This document shows, one piece after another, positions 37,461 to 46,047 of a stretch of 64,000 nucleotides of DNA. The stretch's first letter is position 1. Each line of letters starts with the position of its first letter. The notes under the pieces are model-generated. The model saw only the letters and a list, made by a program, of their open reading frames with translations. It was not told where the DNA came from and did not search any database. Source of the DNA: Streptomyces ureilyticus (GTDB lineage: Bacteria; Actinomycetota; Actinomycetes; Streptomycetales; Streptomycetaceae); contig NZ_JAAKZX010000006.1 in assembly GCF_011045025.1 (NCBI RefSeq), forward strand, positions 1-64,000, written 5' to 3'. The position numbers and the translations under genes are program-made.

Positions 37461-38453
37461 ATGGCAACCCGTGCCGTCGCCCGTCACAAGTCCGCCACTG
37501 GCGAGACCGACGCGGTACGCAGCGTTCGCGCGGGCGAGATCGCCGACCGGGACCTGGTCGGCATGTACCTCGACGAGATAGCGCGTACACCGCTGCTCGA
37601 CGCCGCCAAGGAAGTCGAGCTGTCCCAGATCATCGAGGCGGGTGTGTTCGCCCAGCAGATCCTCGACGGTGAGGTGACCGACGCCAAGGCCGACGCCTCC
37701 CGTGAGGAGCTGGAGGCGCTGGTGGCCGACAGTGAGCGGGCCAAGGACATCTTCATCCGCTCCAACCTGCGCCTGGTCGTCGCGGTCGCCCGCCGCTACC
37801 CCCGTAGTGGCCTTCCGCTCCTCGACCTCATCCAGGAGGGGAACGCGGGCCTGGTGCGCGCGGTCGAGAAGTTCGACTACCGCAAGGGCTTCAAGTTCTC
37901 GACGTACGCGACCTGGTGGATCCGTCAGGCCATCACGCGCTCGATCGCCGACCAGTCGCGGACCATCCGGCTCCCCGTCCACCTGGTGGAGGAGCTGGGC
38001 CGGATCCGCCGAGTGCAGCGCGAGTTCAACCGCGAGCACGGGCGCGAGCCGGAGCCCGCGGAGATCGCCGCGGAGCTGGGTTCGAACCCGGAGCGCGTCA
38101 TCGACGTGCTGGACTGGGCCCGCGACCCGGTCTCGCTGAACATGTCGGTGGACGACGAGGGCGAGACGCAGTTCGGCGACCTGCTCGAGGACACCTCGGC
38201 GGTCTCGCCCGAGCAGTCCGTACTCACGCTGCTGCGCAGCGAGGAGCTGGACGACCTGATCGGGCGGCTAGACCAGCGCACGGCCTCGATCATCAAGATG
38301 CGGTACGGCATCGAGGACGGCCGCGAGCGCACGCTCACCGAGGTCGGCAAGGAGCACGGCCTCACCCGCGAGCGCATCCGCCAGATAGAGAAGCACGCAC
38401 TGCTGGAGCTGAAGAAGCTGGCCCGCCAGACCGGCTTCGACGCGGCGGCGTAA
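37461..38453 (+). CDS. hrdD: principal-like RNA polymerase sigma factor HrdD
   Basis: A 330-residue group 2 sigma-70 factor. Region 1.2 (DLVGMYLDEIARTPLLDAAKEVELS) starts near residue 32. Region 2 (about 97-167) includes NLRLVVAVARRYPRSGLPLLDLIQEGN, and region 3 includes VHLVEELGRIRRVQREFNRE. Region 4 has LTEVGKEHGLTRERIRQIEKHALLELKKL. There is no long region 1.1, as in HrdA/C/D rather than HrdB. The N-terminus MATRAVARHKSATGETDAV matches HrdD of other Streptomyces. It acts with core RNA polymerase as a nonessential housekeeping-like sigma. ATG start, single-gene unit followed by a stem terminator. Confidence 0.93.
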   Translation: MATRAVARHKSATGETDAVRSVRAGEIADRDLVGMYLDEIARTPLLDAAKEVELSQIIEAGVFAQQILDGEVTDAKADASREELEALVADSERAKDIFIRSNLRLVVAVARRYPRSGLPLLDLIQEGNAGLVRAVEKFDYRKGFKFSTYATWWIRQAITRSIADQSRTIRLPVHLVEELGRIRRVQREFNREHGREPEPAEIAAELGSNPERVIDVLDWARDPVSLNMSVDDEGETQFGDLLEDTSAVSPEQSVLTLLRSEELDDLIGRLDQRTASIIKMRYGIEDGRERTLTEVGKEHGLTRERIRQIEKHALLELKKLARQTGFDAAA

Positions 38454-38591
38454 CGCCCGGCCACCGCCTCGCGATGAGTCGCACACCACACGCTTCAGAT
38501 CCGCATCAACCGCCCGAGCCCGGGCACCAGCCCCCAGGGCTCCCAGGACCAAGTCCCGACGCTATCCCCCCCCGGCGCCGGGACTTCCCCA

Positions 38592-38637
38592 GAGCCGAGC
38601 CTCCGGCGCCTCTCCCCCTGGCGCCGGGGCTCGGCTC
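38592..38637 (+). terminator. terminator downstream of hrdD
   Basis: A stem of 18 base pairs with one bulged T (arms about 38592-38610 and 38620-38637) closing a 9-nt pyrimidine loop. It lies about 140 nt after the hrdD stop and before the convergent WYL gene. Confidence 0.7.
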
Positions 38638-38748
38638 CATCTTTTCGGGGCGCGACCCCTGCACCGAACGTCACCAGTCCCCCTCCTCCGGTAGGGGCCG
38701 CGGGACCTCCCCTCGTGACACAATGTGTCCACAGGGTCACCCCGGGGT

Positions 38749-39729
38749 TCAGGTCCGGGGTGGCCCTTCGTCTGCCGCCCGGCTGAGGCGACCCCCCAAG
38801 TCCCGTACACACTGCACAAGTTCCGCCGGTTCATGAACCGTGAACTCGCAGTCCACCATCGCCAGCCGCACCGCCATCCACTCCACCGAGTCGCCCACGG
38901 CGGCCCGGAGCCGGCAGCTCTGGTCGTCCAGCGGCTCAGGTGCACCGAGCCACTTGGGAAGGCGGGCCGCGATGAAGTCCGCGGGCGCCGCGAACGTCAC
39001 GTCCAGCTCGTACGTCTGCTGCCGCCCGTACATCGACTGCCGCAGATACTCGGCCGCATCCCCCGTCGGCAGCTCGCGCGGCGCGAACCGGGCGCCCGTC
39101 GCGAAGGGGTCGGAGACCCGGTCGACGCGGAACGTACGCCAGTCCTCGCGGTCGAGGTCGTATGCGACGAGGTACCAGCGGCGGCCGGTCGACACCAGAC
39201 GGTACGGCTCGGTCAGGCGCTTCGAGGGTGTGCCGTCCCCCGAGCGGTAGGCGAACCGCAGCCGTTCATGACCCGCGACCGTCGAGGCCATCACGGTGAG
39301 CGTCTCGGGCGCGATGCTCGCCCCGTCCCCGCTGGTCAGAGGAGTCGTGGCGGCCTGAAGTGTGGAAACGCGGTGGCGCAGCCGGCCCGGCAGGACCTGC
39401 TCCAGCTTGGCGAGCGCCCGTACGGATGCCTCGTCGACGCCCTCGAGGGCGTGCCCGGCCCCGGCCCGCAGCCCGACCGCGATCGCCACCGCCTCCTCGT
39501 CGTCGAGCACGAGCGGCGGCATGGCCTTCCCGGCGACCAGCCGGTATCCGCCGTCCGCGCCCATCGTCGCCTGCACGGGATACCCCAGCTCCCGCAGCCG
39601 GTCCACATCCCGCCGTACGGTCCGCCGTGACACCCCGAGCCGGTCGGCGAGCTCGCCGCCGGGCCACTCGCGCGGGGTCTGGAGCAGGGAGAGGAGCGTG
39701 AGGAGCCGGGCCGGTGTGTCGGTGGTCAT
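38749..39729 (-). CDS. WYL-domain transcriptional regulator (HTH_11/DeoR-like)
   Basis: A 326-residue protein with an N-terminal winged helix-turn-helix (ARLLTLLSLLQTPREWPGGELADRLGVSRRTVRRDVDRLRELGYPV) and a WYL sensor domain at about 140-240. The WYL part includes RLRFAYRSGDGTPSKRLTEPYRLVSTGRRWYLVAYDLDREDWRTFRVDRV; the W-Y-L residues are present. A C-terminal WCX-type extension follows. WYL domains bind nucleic acid or nucleotide-like ligands. It is divergent from an MFS exporter across 98 nt and is the likely regulator of that gene. GAGGGAG precedes the ATG. Confidence 0.88.
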   Translation of the reverse strand: MTTDTPARLLTLLSLLQTPREWPGGELADRLGVSRRTVRRDVDRLRELGYPVQATMGADGGYRLVAGKAMPPLVLDDEEAVAIAVGLRAGAGHALEGVDEASVRALAKLEQVLPGRLRHRVSTLQAATTPLTSGDGASIAPETLTVMASTVAGHERLRFAYRSGDGTPSKRLTEPYRLVSTGRRWYLVAYDLDREDWRTFRVDRVSDPFATGARFAPRELPTGDAAEYLRQSMYGRQQTYELDVTFAAPADFIAARLPKWLGAPEPLDDQSCRLRAAVGDSVEWMAVRLAMVDCEFTVHEPAELVQCVRDLGGRLSRAADEGPPRT

Positions 39730-39827
39730 GAGTTGTCTCCCTCTCAGCGGTCCCGTTTTCTCGGCTACTTCGAGGATGCCCGACCACTAGGACATGACCT
39801 GACCTACTAGCCCCCTAACTTCGAAGC

Positions 39828-41342
39828 ATGACCTCAACCGAGACCCCTCCCAACAGCCCGGCCGCCCAGGCCGACCGGCGGCGATGGATCGCCCTCGCCA
39901 TCGTGATGACCGCGGCCTTCATGGATCTGGTCGACGTCACGATCGTCAATATCGCGATCCCGTCGATCCAGCGGGAGGCCGGCGCGTCGTACGGCCAGAT
40001 CCAGTGGATCACGGCCGGATACGCGCTCGCCTTCGCCGCGGGCCTGATCACCGGCGGGCGGCTCGGTGACATCCATGGCCGTAAGCGCCTCTTCCTCATC
40101 GGCATCGGCGGATTCACGCTCGCGTCGGCCCTGTGCGGATTCGCCGCGAATCCCGAGATGCTGGTCGCCTCCCGCATCCTCCAGGGCGGTATGGCCGCGC
40201 TGATGGTGCCGCAGGTGCTGTCGATCGTGCACGCCACCTTCCCGGCGCACGAACGCGGCAAGGTGTTCGGCCTGTTCGGCGCGGTCGTCGGGCTCGGGGC
40301 GGTGTCCGGCCCGCTGCTGGGCGCGCTGCTGACCGAGTGGAACCTGTTCGGGCTCGAGTGGCGGCCGATCTTCCTCATCAACCTGCCGGTGGGCATCGCG
40401 GGCCTGATCCTGGGCCGCCGCTACATCACCGAGTCCAAGGCCCCGCACGCCCTCAAGCTGGACCTCGTCGGCGTCGCCCTCGTCACCCTCGGCCTGCTGA
40501 TGCTGCTCTACCCGCTGATCCGCGGTCGTGAGCTGGGCTGGCCGATGTGGGGTTACGTCTCGATGGGCGGCGCGCTTGTCGTGTTCGCCGCGCTGGTGGC
40601 GTACGAGAAGAGGAAGACCGTGCGGGACGGTTCGCCGCTGGTCGAGCTCTCCCTCTTCAAGGTGAAGAGCTTCGCGGCGGGCATCGCGGTGCAGACGGTC
40701 TTCGGGATCGCGCTGGGCATCTTCTTCCTGGTGTGGACGTTCTACATGCAGGCCGGCCTCGGCTGGGGCGAGCTGCGGGCCGGCCTGACGGGCGTCCCTT
40801 TCTCGATCGCGGTGTCGATCGCGGCCGGGCTGTCGGTGCAGAAGCTGACGCCGCGGTTCGGGCGGAAGGTGCTCCAGGCGGGCGCGCTGATCATGGCCCT
40901 GGGTGTCGTGATCTATATCTGGGAGTCCGAGAGGTACGGCCTGTCCATCGCGCCCTGGCAGATGGCGCTCCCGCTGGTGGTCATGGGTGTGGGCATGGGC
41001 CTGATCGTGGCCCCGCTGACCGACGCGATCCTCTCCGAGGTGCCCCGCGAGCACTCGGGTTCGGCGTCCGGCCTGATCAGTACGGTCCAGCAGATGGGTA
41101 ACGCGCTCGGGCTCGGCCTGGTGTCCGTGGTCTTCTTCGGCACGATGTCCGACCATCTGCCGCGGGCCGAGGTGGGCGCGGCCTTCGTCGACGCCTTCCA
41201 GAACGCGCTGATCTGGGTCGCCGCGGTGATGACGGCCATCTTCCTGCTGATGTTCGCCCTGCCGAAGCGGCCGGCCCAGCATGTGGAGGGCGCCGAGCCG
41301 ACGCCCGCCGACGCGGACAAGGAGCCCGAACTCGTGGGCTGA
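39828..41342 (+). CDS. MFS drug:proton antiporter, DHA2 type (second copy)
   Basis: A 504-residue, 14-helix exporter with LVDVTIVNIAIPSIQREAG in helix 1, GRLGDIHGRKRLFLIG in the first loop and GAVSGPLLGALLTEWNLFGLEWRPIFLINLP. It differs clearly from the DHA2 exporter at 33.6 kb, so this is not a recent duplicate. The ATG at 39828 has no good ribosome site, and the transcript may be leaderless. It is divergent from the WYL regulator. The substrate is unknown. Confidence 0.9.
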   Translation: MTSTETPPNSPAAQADRRRWIALAIVMTAAFMDLVDVTIVNIAIPSIQREAGASYGQIQWITAGYALAFAAGLITGGRLGDIHGRKRLFLIGIGGFTLASALCGFAANPEMLVASRILQGGMAALMVPQVLSIVHATFPAHERGKVFGLFGAVVGLGAVSGPLLGALLTEWNLFGLEWRPIFLINLPVGIAGLILGRRYITESKAPHALKLDLVGVALVTLGLLMLLYPLIRGRELGWPMWGYVSMGGALVVFAALVAYEKRKTVRDGSPLVELSLFKVKSFAAGIAVQTVFGIALGIFFLVWTFYMQAGLGWGELRAGLTGVPFSIAVSIAAGLSVQKLTPRFGRKVLQAGALIMALGVVIYIWESERYGLSIAPWQMALPLVVMGVGMGLIVAPLTDAILSEVPREHSGSASGLISTVQQMGNALGLGLVSVVFFGTMSDHLPRAEVGAAFVDAFQNALIWVAAVMTAIFLLMFALPKRPAQHVEGAEPTPADADKEPELVG

Positions 41343-41373
41343 GACCACGAGTTCATGCCGGCCCGGTTTGTCC

Positions 41374-41405
41374 TCAGGCCTGGTCCCACTGGGGACCGGG
41401 CCTGA
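41374..41405 (+). terminator. terminator after the second MFS gene
   Basis: Two 14-nt arms (41374-41387 and 41392-41405) pair completely apart from one G-T wobble, closing a 4-nt loop, 31 nt after the stop codon. Confidence 0.7.
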
Positions 41406-41576
41406 CGGCTGTCCCGGGGACCGGCTCTCCCCGACTCACGCCCAGCCTTTCTGGGTCCTTCCGATCGATGTCCGTTCGTGCCCACTTTTACGTCCGCCCC
41501 CGTTTACATGGCTGAAATTCGGGCGTACTCTGCCGAGTGAAACCACACGTTCGGGCATGGACGGAGGCGAACGGAC

Positions 41577-42338
41577 ATGTACGCACCGGAGCGGCAGCAG
41601 GAGATTCTCCGGCTGGCGCGTGACGGTGGCCGCGTGGACGTGGTGTCGTTGGCCGAGGAATTCCAGGTCACGGCCGAGACGATCCGACGCGACCTCAAGG
41701 CGCTGGACCGCGCCGGCCTCGTACGCCGAGTCCATGGCGGTGCCATCCCGGCCGGCCGGCTCGACTTCGAGCCCGATCTGGCCGAGCGGGAGACCACCGC
41801 GGCCGACGAGAAAGACCGCATCGCACGCGCCGCACTCGCCGAACTGCCCAGCAACGGCACGATGATTCTCGACGCGGGCACGACCATCGCCCGGCTCGCC
41901 GGGTCCCTCCCGCTGGAGACCACGCTCACCGTCGTGACGCACAGCCTCCCCATCGCGGCCCGCCTCGCCGATCACCCGGGCATTCAGCTCCACCTCGTCG
42001 GGGGGCGCGTACGTCACCGTACACGCGCCGCTGTCGACGCCTGGGCGCTGCGGGCGTACGGCGAGATCCGCGCCGATGTCGTCTTCCTCGCCACGAACGG
42101 CTTCTCCCTCGATTCCGGACTGACCACGCCCGACCTCGCCGAGGCCGCCGTGAAGCGCGCGGCCCTCGGCGCCGCGCGCCGTGTGGTGCTGCTCGCCGAC
42201 TCCGCCAAGCACGGCCAGGAGCACTTCGCGCGCTTCGGCGCCCTCGACGACGTGGACGTCCTGATCACCGACAGCGGGCTGAGCCCTGAAGACGCGACCG
42301 CCCTCAAGCGGGGCGGCACGGAAGTGGTGCGTGCATGA
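41577..42338 (+). CDS. fruR: DeoR-family regulator of the fructose operon
   Basis: A 253-residue protein. The N-terminal DeoR helix-turn-helix (YAPERQQEILRLARDGGRVDVVSLAEEFQVTAETIRRDLKALDRAGLVRRVHGGAI, residues 2-57) is followed by the sugar-phosphate sensor domain (GTMILDAGTTIARLAGSL, FLATNGFSLDSGLTTPDLAEAAVKRA). It is the first gene of a fruR-fruK-fruA operon and overlaps fruK by 4 nt. It probably represses the operon until fructose 1-phosphate accumulates. GGAGG lies 9 nt before the ATG. The upstream region has repeated GTTCG[T/G]GC-type elements that could be operators. Confidence 0.9.
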   Translation: MYAPERQQEILRLARDGGRVDVVSLAEEFQVTAETIRRDLKALDRAGLVRRVHGGAIPAGRLDFEPDLAERETTAADEKDRIARAALAELPSNGTMILDAGTTIARLAGSLPLETTLTVVTHSLPIAARLADHPGIQLHLVGGRVRHRTRAAVDAWALRAYGEIRADVVFLATNGFSLDSGLTTPDLAEAAVKRAALGAARRVVLLADSAKHGQEHFARFGALDDVDVLITDSGLSPEDATALKRGGTEVVRA

Positions 42339-43282
42339 TCCTCACCGTCACCCCCAATCCCTCGCTCGACCGGACCTACGAGGTCCCGTCGCTCGACCGC
42401 GGCGAGGTCATCCGGGCCACCGGCGAACGCATGGACCCGGGCGGCAAGGGCGTCAACGTCTCACGGGCGGTCACCGCCGCCGGCCGGCGCACCGTCGCCG
42501 TACTGCCGCTCGGCGGCGCCCCCGGCTCCCTCGTCGCGGACCTGCTTCACGCGCAGGGCATCGAGGTCGCGCCGGTCCCGGTCGCCGGGCCGACGCGCTC
42601 CAACATCTCCCTCGCCGAGGCCGACGGGGTACTGACGAAGATCAACGCACCCGGACCCGAACTCACCTCCACCGAGGAGGAGTTGCTCCTGGAGACGGTA
42701 CGGGCCCAGTCCCGCGACGCCTCCTGGATCGCCTGCTGCGGCAGCCTGCCGCGCGGCCTCGCCCCGTCCTGGTACGCCGCACTGGTCGCCCGGGCACACG
42801 CCGCCGGCACCCGCATCGCCCTGGACACCTCAGGACCGGCACTGCTCGCGGCCCTGCGGGAACGACCCGACGTCGTCAAGCCGAACGCCGAGGAACTGGC
42901 GGAAGCGGTCGGCCGCCCCCTCGCCACCATCGGCGACGCGGTCAAGGCCGCCGAGGACCTGCGGGAACAGGGCGCCGGAGCGGTGCTGGCCAGCCTCGGC
43001 GCGGACGGGCAGCTGCTCGTCGAGGCCTCGGGCGTGTGGTTCGGCAGTGCGCGGGTCGAGACGGTTCGCAGCAATGTGGGCGCGGGTGACTCCTCGCTCG
43101 CCGGTTTCCTGATCGCCGGCGGTAGCGGCCCCGACGCCCTCGCCTCCGCCGTCGCGCACGGCGCCGCGGCCGTCCAGCTCCCCGGCAGCGTGATGCCGGG
43201 CCCGGCCGACCTCGACCCCGACGCCGTGACCGTCACGTCGGCGGTTCCGGTGGACCGCGTACTCACGGAGCCGGTGTCATGA
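42335..43282 (+). CDS. fruK: 1-phosphofructokinase
   Basis: A 315-residue PfkB-family sugar kinase. It begins with MILTVTPNPSLDRTYEVPSL, the 1-phosphofructokinase start, and has the GGKGVNVSRAV substrate loop and the C-terminal anion-hole/catalytic motif NVGAGDSSLAGFL (Asp base). It phosphorylates fructose 1-phosphate, made by FruA, to fructose 1,6-bisphosphate. The ATG overlaps the fruR stop (ATGA), and the stop overlaps the ATG of a small bridging ORF (ATGA). Core residues are intact. Confidence 0.92.
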   Translation: MILTVTPNPSLDRTYEVPSLDRGEVIRATGERMDPGGKGVNVSRAVTAAGRRTVAVLPLGGAPGSLVADLLHAQGIEVAPVPVAGPTRSNISLAEADGVLTKINAPGPELTSTEEELLLETVRAQSRDASWIACCGSLPRGLAPSWYAALVARAHAAGTRIALDTSGPALLAALRERPDVVKPNAEELAEAVGRPLATIGDAVKAAEDLREQGAGAVLASLGADGQLLVEASGVWFGSARVETVRSNVGAGDSSLAGFLIAGGSGPDALASAVAHGAAAVQLPGSVMPGPADLDPDAVTVTSAVPVDRVLTEPVS

Positions 43283-43617
43283 ACTTCCGTACCGCTAACG
43301 CTGGTTCGGCCTCCGCAGCCCGTACGTCTCGTACGGCCCCTGGATCGGCCCTGAAGCGGTGGGGCCTGCCCCTCCCCGCCGCAGCCACGGGGAGGCGGGG
43401 CTTCCCCGGCCCCGCCTCCGCCTTCCCCCTCGACCTCGGCGTGTGTGACACTTCCGGCAATTCGGTCACGGTCGAGTCCGGTTCATCTGTACGCAGCCTG
43501 TCTGAACGCAGCCTGTCTGAACGCAGCCTGTCTGAACGCAGCCGGTCTGAATGCAACACCCCCGTCCCCGCCCATGACATCCCCCGGGCGATACGCGTGC
43601 GAAGGAGCCCGCGATGA
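43279..43617 (+). CDS. possible small bridging ORF between fruK and fruA
   Basis: A 112-residue frame whose ATG overlaps the fruK stop by 4 nt and whose TGA overlaps the fruA ATG by 4 nt, so ribosomes could pass through all three. The product is Ser/Arg/Ala-rich, with a repeated SLSER pentapeptide encoded by the 15-bp tandem repeats, and resembles no known family. It could be a coupling leader, or chance open frame in G+C-rich DNA. fruA has its own strong ribosome site (GAAGGAG). Confidence 0.35.
   Translation: MNFRTANAGSASAARTSRTAPGSALKRWGLPLPAAATGRRGFPGPASAFPLDLGVCDTSGNSVTVESGSSVRSLSERSLSERSLSERSRSECNTPVPAHDIPRAIRVRRSPR
43486..43557 (+). repeat. 15-bp tandem repeat (about 4.8 copies) upstream of fruA
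   Basis: Copies of TCTGAACGCAGCCTG at 43486-43500 (one change), 43501-43515, 43516-43530, 43531-43545 (one change) and a 12-nt partial copy to 43557. The unit is a multiple of three, so copy-number change keeps the frame of the bridging ORF. It lies 57 nt before the fruA start. Confidence 0.95.
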
Positions 43618-45794
43618 GCGAGATGATCACCGCGGACCTGGTCGACCTCGACCTGTCCGCCGATACGAAAGAAGCGGCGGCGCGCGCCCTCGCCGAGCGC
43701 ATGGTGGCCAAGGGTCGGGTGACCGACCTCGAGGGCTTCCTCGCCGACGTGGCCGCCCGCGAGGCACAGATGCCGACCGGCCTCGACGGCGGCATCGGCA
43801 TCCCGCACTGCCGCAGCGAACACGTCACCGAGCCGACGCTGGCCTTCGGGCGCAGCGCCGCCGGGATCGACTTCGGCGCTCCGGACGGGCCCGCCGACCT
43901 GATCTTCCTGATCGCCGCCCCGGCCGGTGCCGACGACGACCACCTCACGATCCTGTCGTCGCTGGCCAGGCAGCTGATGAACACCGAGTTCACCTCCGCG
44001 CTGCGGGCGGTGGACGACGCGGAGGGGGCCGCCGCCCTGGTCCGTGGGAACGAGCCCGCGGTGGCCGCTCAGGTCGCCACCACGGTGGGCACCACCGAAG
44101 ACTCCGCAGACACCACAGACTCCGCGGCGGCCCCGGCAGGAGCGGCCTCCGCCGATGCCGCCGCGGACAACTCGGCCCCTGGGACGACGACCGCCGAGGA
44201 CGACGGCTCCGCCCCGGCGCAGGTCGCGGAGGCTTCCGCAACCGGCACGGCGGCTGGGGCGCCGAGCGCCGACGGCACCGGCTCCGCCCAGTCCGGCGGC
44301 CGGCCGTTCCGTATCGTCGCTGTCACCTCCTGCCCCACCGGCATCGCGCATACGTACATGGCGGCCGAGGCGCTGGAGAATGCGGGCCGCGACAACCCCG
44401 ACGTCGAGGTAGTCGTCGAGCCGCAGGGCTCGGCGGGCTTCAACCGGCTCGACCCGGCCGTCATCGCCGCCGCGGACGGCGTGATCTTCGCCCACGATGT
44501 GCCCGTACGGGAGAAGGACCGCTTCGCCGGGAAGCCGACGGTGGACGTCGGCGTGAAGGCGGGCATCAACCGGCCCGCCGAGCTGATCGCCGAGGTCCGG
44601 GCCAAGGCCGAGCGCGGCGAGGCCACCGCGGCCGCGAGGCCCGGCGGTACGCCGGTCGAGCGGGCCGGAGAGCCCGGCGAGGGCTACGGCACCAAGCTCC
44701 GCAAGTGGCTGATGACCGGCGTCAGTTACATGGTCCCGTTCGTCGCAGCGGGCGGTCTGCTCATCGCCCTCGGCTTCGCGATCGGCGGCTGGGAGATCGA
44801 CAAGGCCAAGCCGGTCATCGAGCACTTCGACTGGGGCCAGGTGGACAGCTGGGGCGCCCTGCTGTTCCAGATCGGGGCAGCGGCCTTCGGCTTCCTGGTG
44901 CCTGTCCTCGCCGGATACATCGCGTACGGCATGGCGGACCGACCGGGTCTCGTGCCCGGCTTCGTAGGTGGCGCGATCTCCCTGACGATCGGCGCGGGCT
45001 TCCTGGGCGGTCTGGCTGCTGGTCTGATCGCCGGTGGTGTGGTCCTCGGAATCCAGCGGATAAACATCCCGCCAGCACTGCGCGGCATCATGCCAGTGGT
45101 GGTGATCCCGCTGATCGGCTCGGCAGTCGTCGGATTCCTGATGTTCGTCGTCATCGGCAAGCCGATCTCCGAGGTACAGAAAGGCCTGACCGACTGGCTC
45201 AACGGCCTCTCCGGCACCAACGCCATCCTGCTCGGCATCCTGCTTGGCCTGATGATGTGCTTCGACCTCGGCGGCCCAGTCAACAAGGTCGCGTACACCT
45301 TCGCGACGTCCGGTATCTCGGTCGCGGACCCCAGTAGCTCGGCCATGAAGATCATGGCGGCCGTGATGGCGGCCGGCATGGTGCCCCCGCTTGGCATGGC
45401 CCTTGCGACGATCGTCCGTAAGAAGCTATTCACGACGGCGGAGCGGGAGAACGGCAAGGCAGCTGTGGTGCTGGGTGCTTCCTTCATAACTGAGGGCGCG
45501 ATCCCGTTCGCGGCCGCCGACCCCCTGCGTGTCATCCCCGCCTCCATGGCGGGCGGCGCGGTTACCGGCGCGCTGAGCATGGCCTTCGGCTCGACCCTGC
45601 GGGCCCCGCACGGCGGCGTCTGGGTCACCTTGCTGATCGGCAAGCCGGTCCTGTACCTGCTGGCCATCGCGATCGGTACGGCGGTCACGGCAGGCCTGGT
45701 CATCATTCTGAAGGGCATGCGCAAGACGGGCCCGGCGACTGCGGAGTCCTCCGATGCCACGGCACCGGAGACGAAGCAGCCGGTGGCGGCGTAG
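43614..45794 (+). CDS. fruA: fructose-specific PTS permease, EIIABC
   Basis: A 726-residue fusion of all three fructose PTS domains. EIIA (about 1-150) has the phosphorylated H65 in GIPHCRS. An Ala/Thr/Ser-rich linker (about 150-230) follows. EIIB (about 232-330) has the phosphorylated C240 in VTSCPTGIAHTYMAAE. The EIIC membrane channel (about 350-705) includes LMTGVSYMVPFVAAGGLL and FDLGGPVNKVAYTFA. It imports fructose as fructose 1-phosphate, the substrate of FruK upstream and inducer of FruR. ATG at 43614 after GAAGGAG. The operon ends with a strong hairpin. Confidence 0.95.
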   Translation: MSEMITADLVDLDLSADTKEAAARALAERMVAKGRVTDLEGFLADVAAREAQMPTGLDGGIGIPHCRSEHVTEPTLAFGRSAAGIDFGAPDGPADLIFLIAAPAGADDDHLTILSSLARQLMNTEFTSALRAVDDAEGAAALVRGNEPAVAAQVATTVGTTEDSADTTDSAAAPAGAASADAAADNSAPGTTTAEDDGSAPAQVAEASATGTAAGAPSADGTGSAQSGGRPFRIVAVTSCPTGIAHTYMAAEALENAGRDNPDVEVVVEPQGSAGFNRLDPAVIAAADGVIFAHDVPVREKDRFAGKPTVDVGVKAGINRPAELIAEVRAKAERGEATAAARPGGTPVERAGEPGEGYGTKLRKWLMTGVSYMVPFVAAGGLLIALGFAIGGWEIDKAKPVIEHFDWGQVDSWGALLFQIGAAAFGFLVPVLAGYIAYGMADRPGLVPGFVGGAISLTIGAGFLGGLAAGLIAGGVVLGIQRINIPPALRGIMPVVVIPLIGSAVVGFLMFVVIGKPISEVQKGLTDWLNGLSGTNAILLGILLGLMMCFDLGGPVNKVAYTFATSGISVADPSSSAMKIMAAVMAAGMVPPLGMALATIVRKKLFTTAERENGKAAVVLGASFITEGAIPFAAADPLRVIPASMAGGAVTGALSMAFGSTLRAPHGGVWVTLLIGKPVLYLLAIAIGTAVTAGLVIILKGMRKTGPATAESSDATAPETKQPVAA

Positions 45795-45813
45795 GCCACG
45801 AGGATTCGGGACA

Positions 45814-45849
45814 CGCATCGGGACAGGGCCTGAACCCTGTCCCGATGCG
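45814..45849 (+). terminator. terminator of the fruRKA operon
   Basis: Perfect 15-nt arms (45814-45828 and 45835-45849) with a 6-nt loop, 20 nt after the fruA stop codon. Confidence 0.85.
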
Positions 45850-45890
45850 GGAAATTCTCCACGGAAATACCGCACGGGCCACTCCCGAGC

Positions 45891-45939
45891 ATGACGAGGG
45901 CCTGTACAACCGCAATCGGGTTGTGCAGGCCCTCGTCAT
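45891..45939. terminator. second hairpin, probably for the convergent gene
   Basis: A stem of 21 base pairs including one G-T wobble (45891-45911 with 45919-45939) around a 7-nt loop. It lies between fruA and the convergent Cys-rich protein gene, 109 nt beyond the end of the latter. Confidence 0.75.
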
Positions 45940-46047
45940 GCAGGTCCGGAGTTCACCGACAGCGCTCGGAAAAGCGGTCGATAGGGACTTCTGCTGGTGG
46001 GGCGGGAGTCGTTTCTTGCCCTCCTGCTGTTACTGCCCCGTGAAGTC

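Noticed and set aside
43486..43557. The 15-bp repeats as a CRISPR array
   Set aside because: The units are directly contiguous without unique spacers and no cas gene is present; it is a simple tandem repeat.
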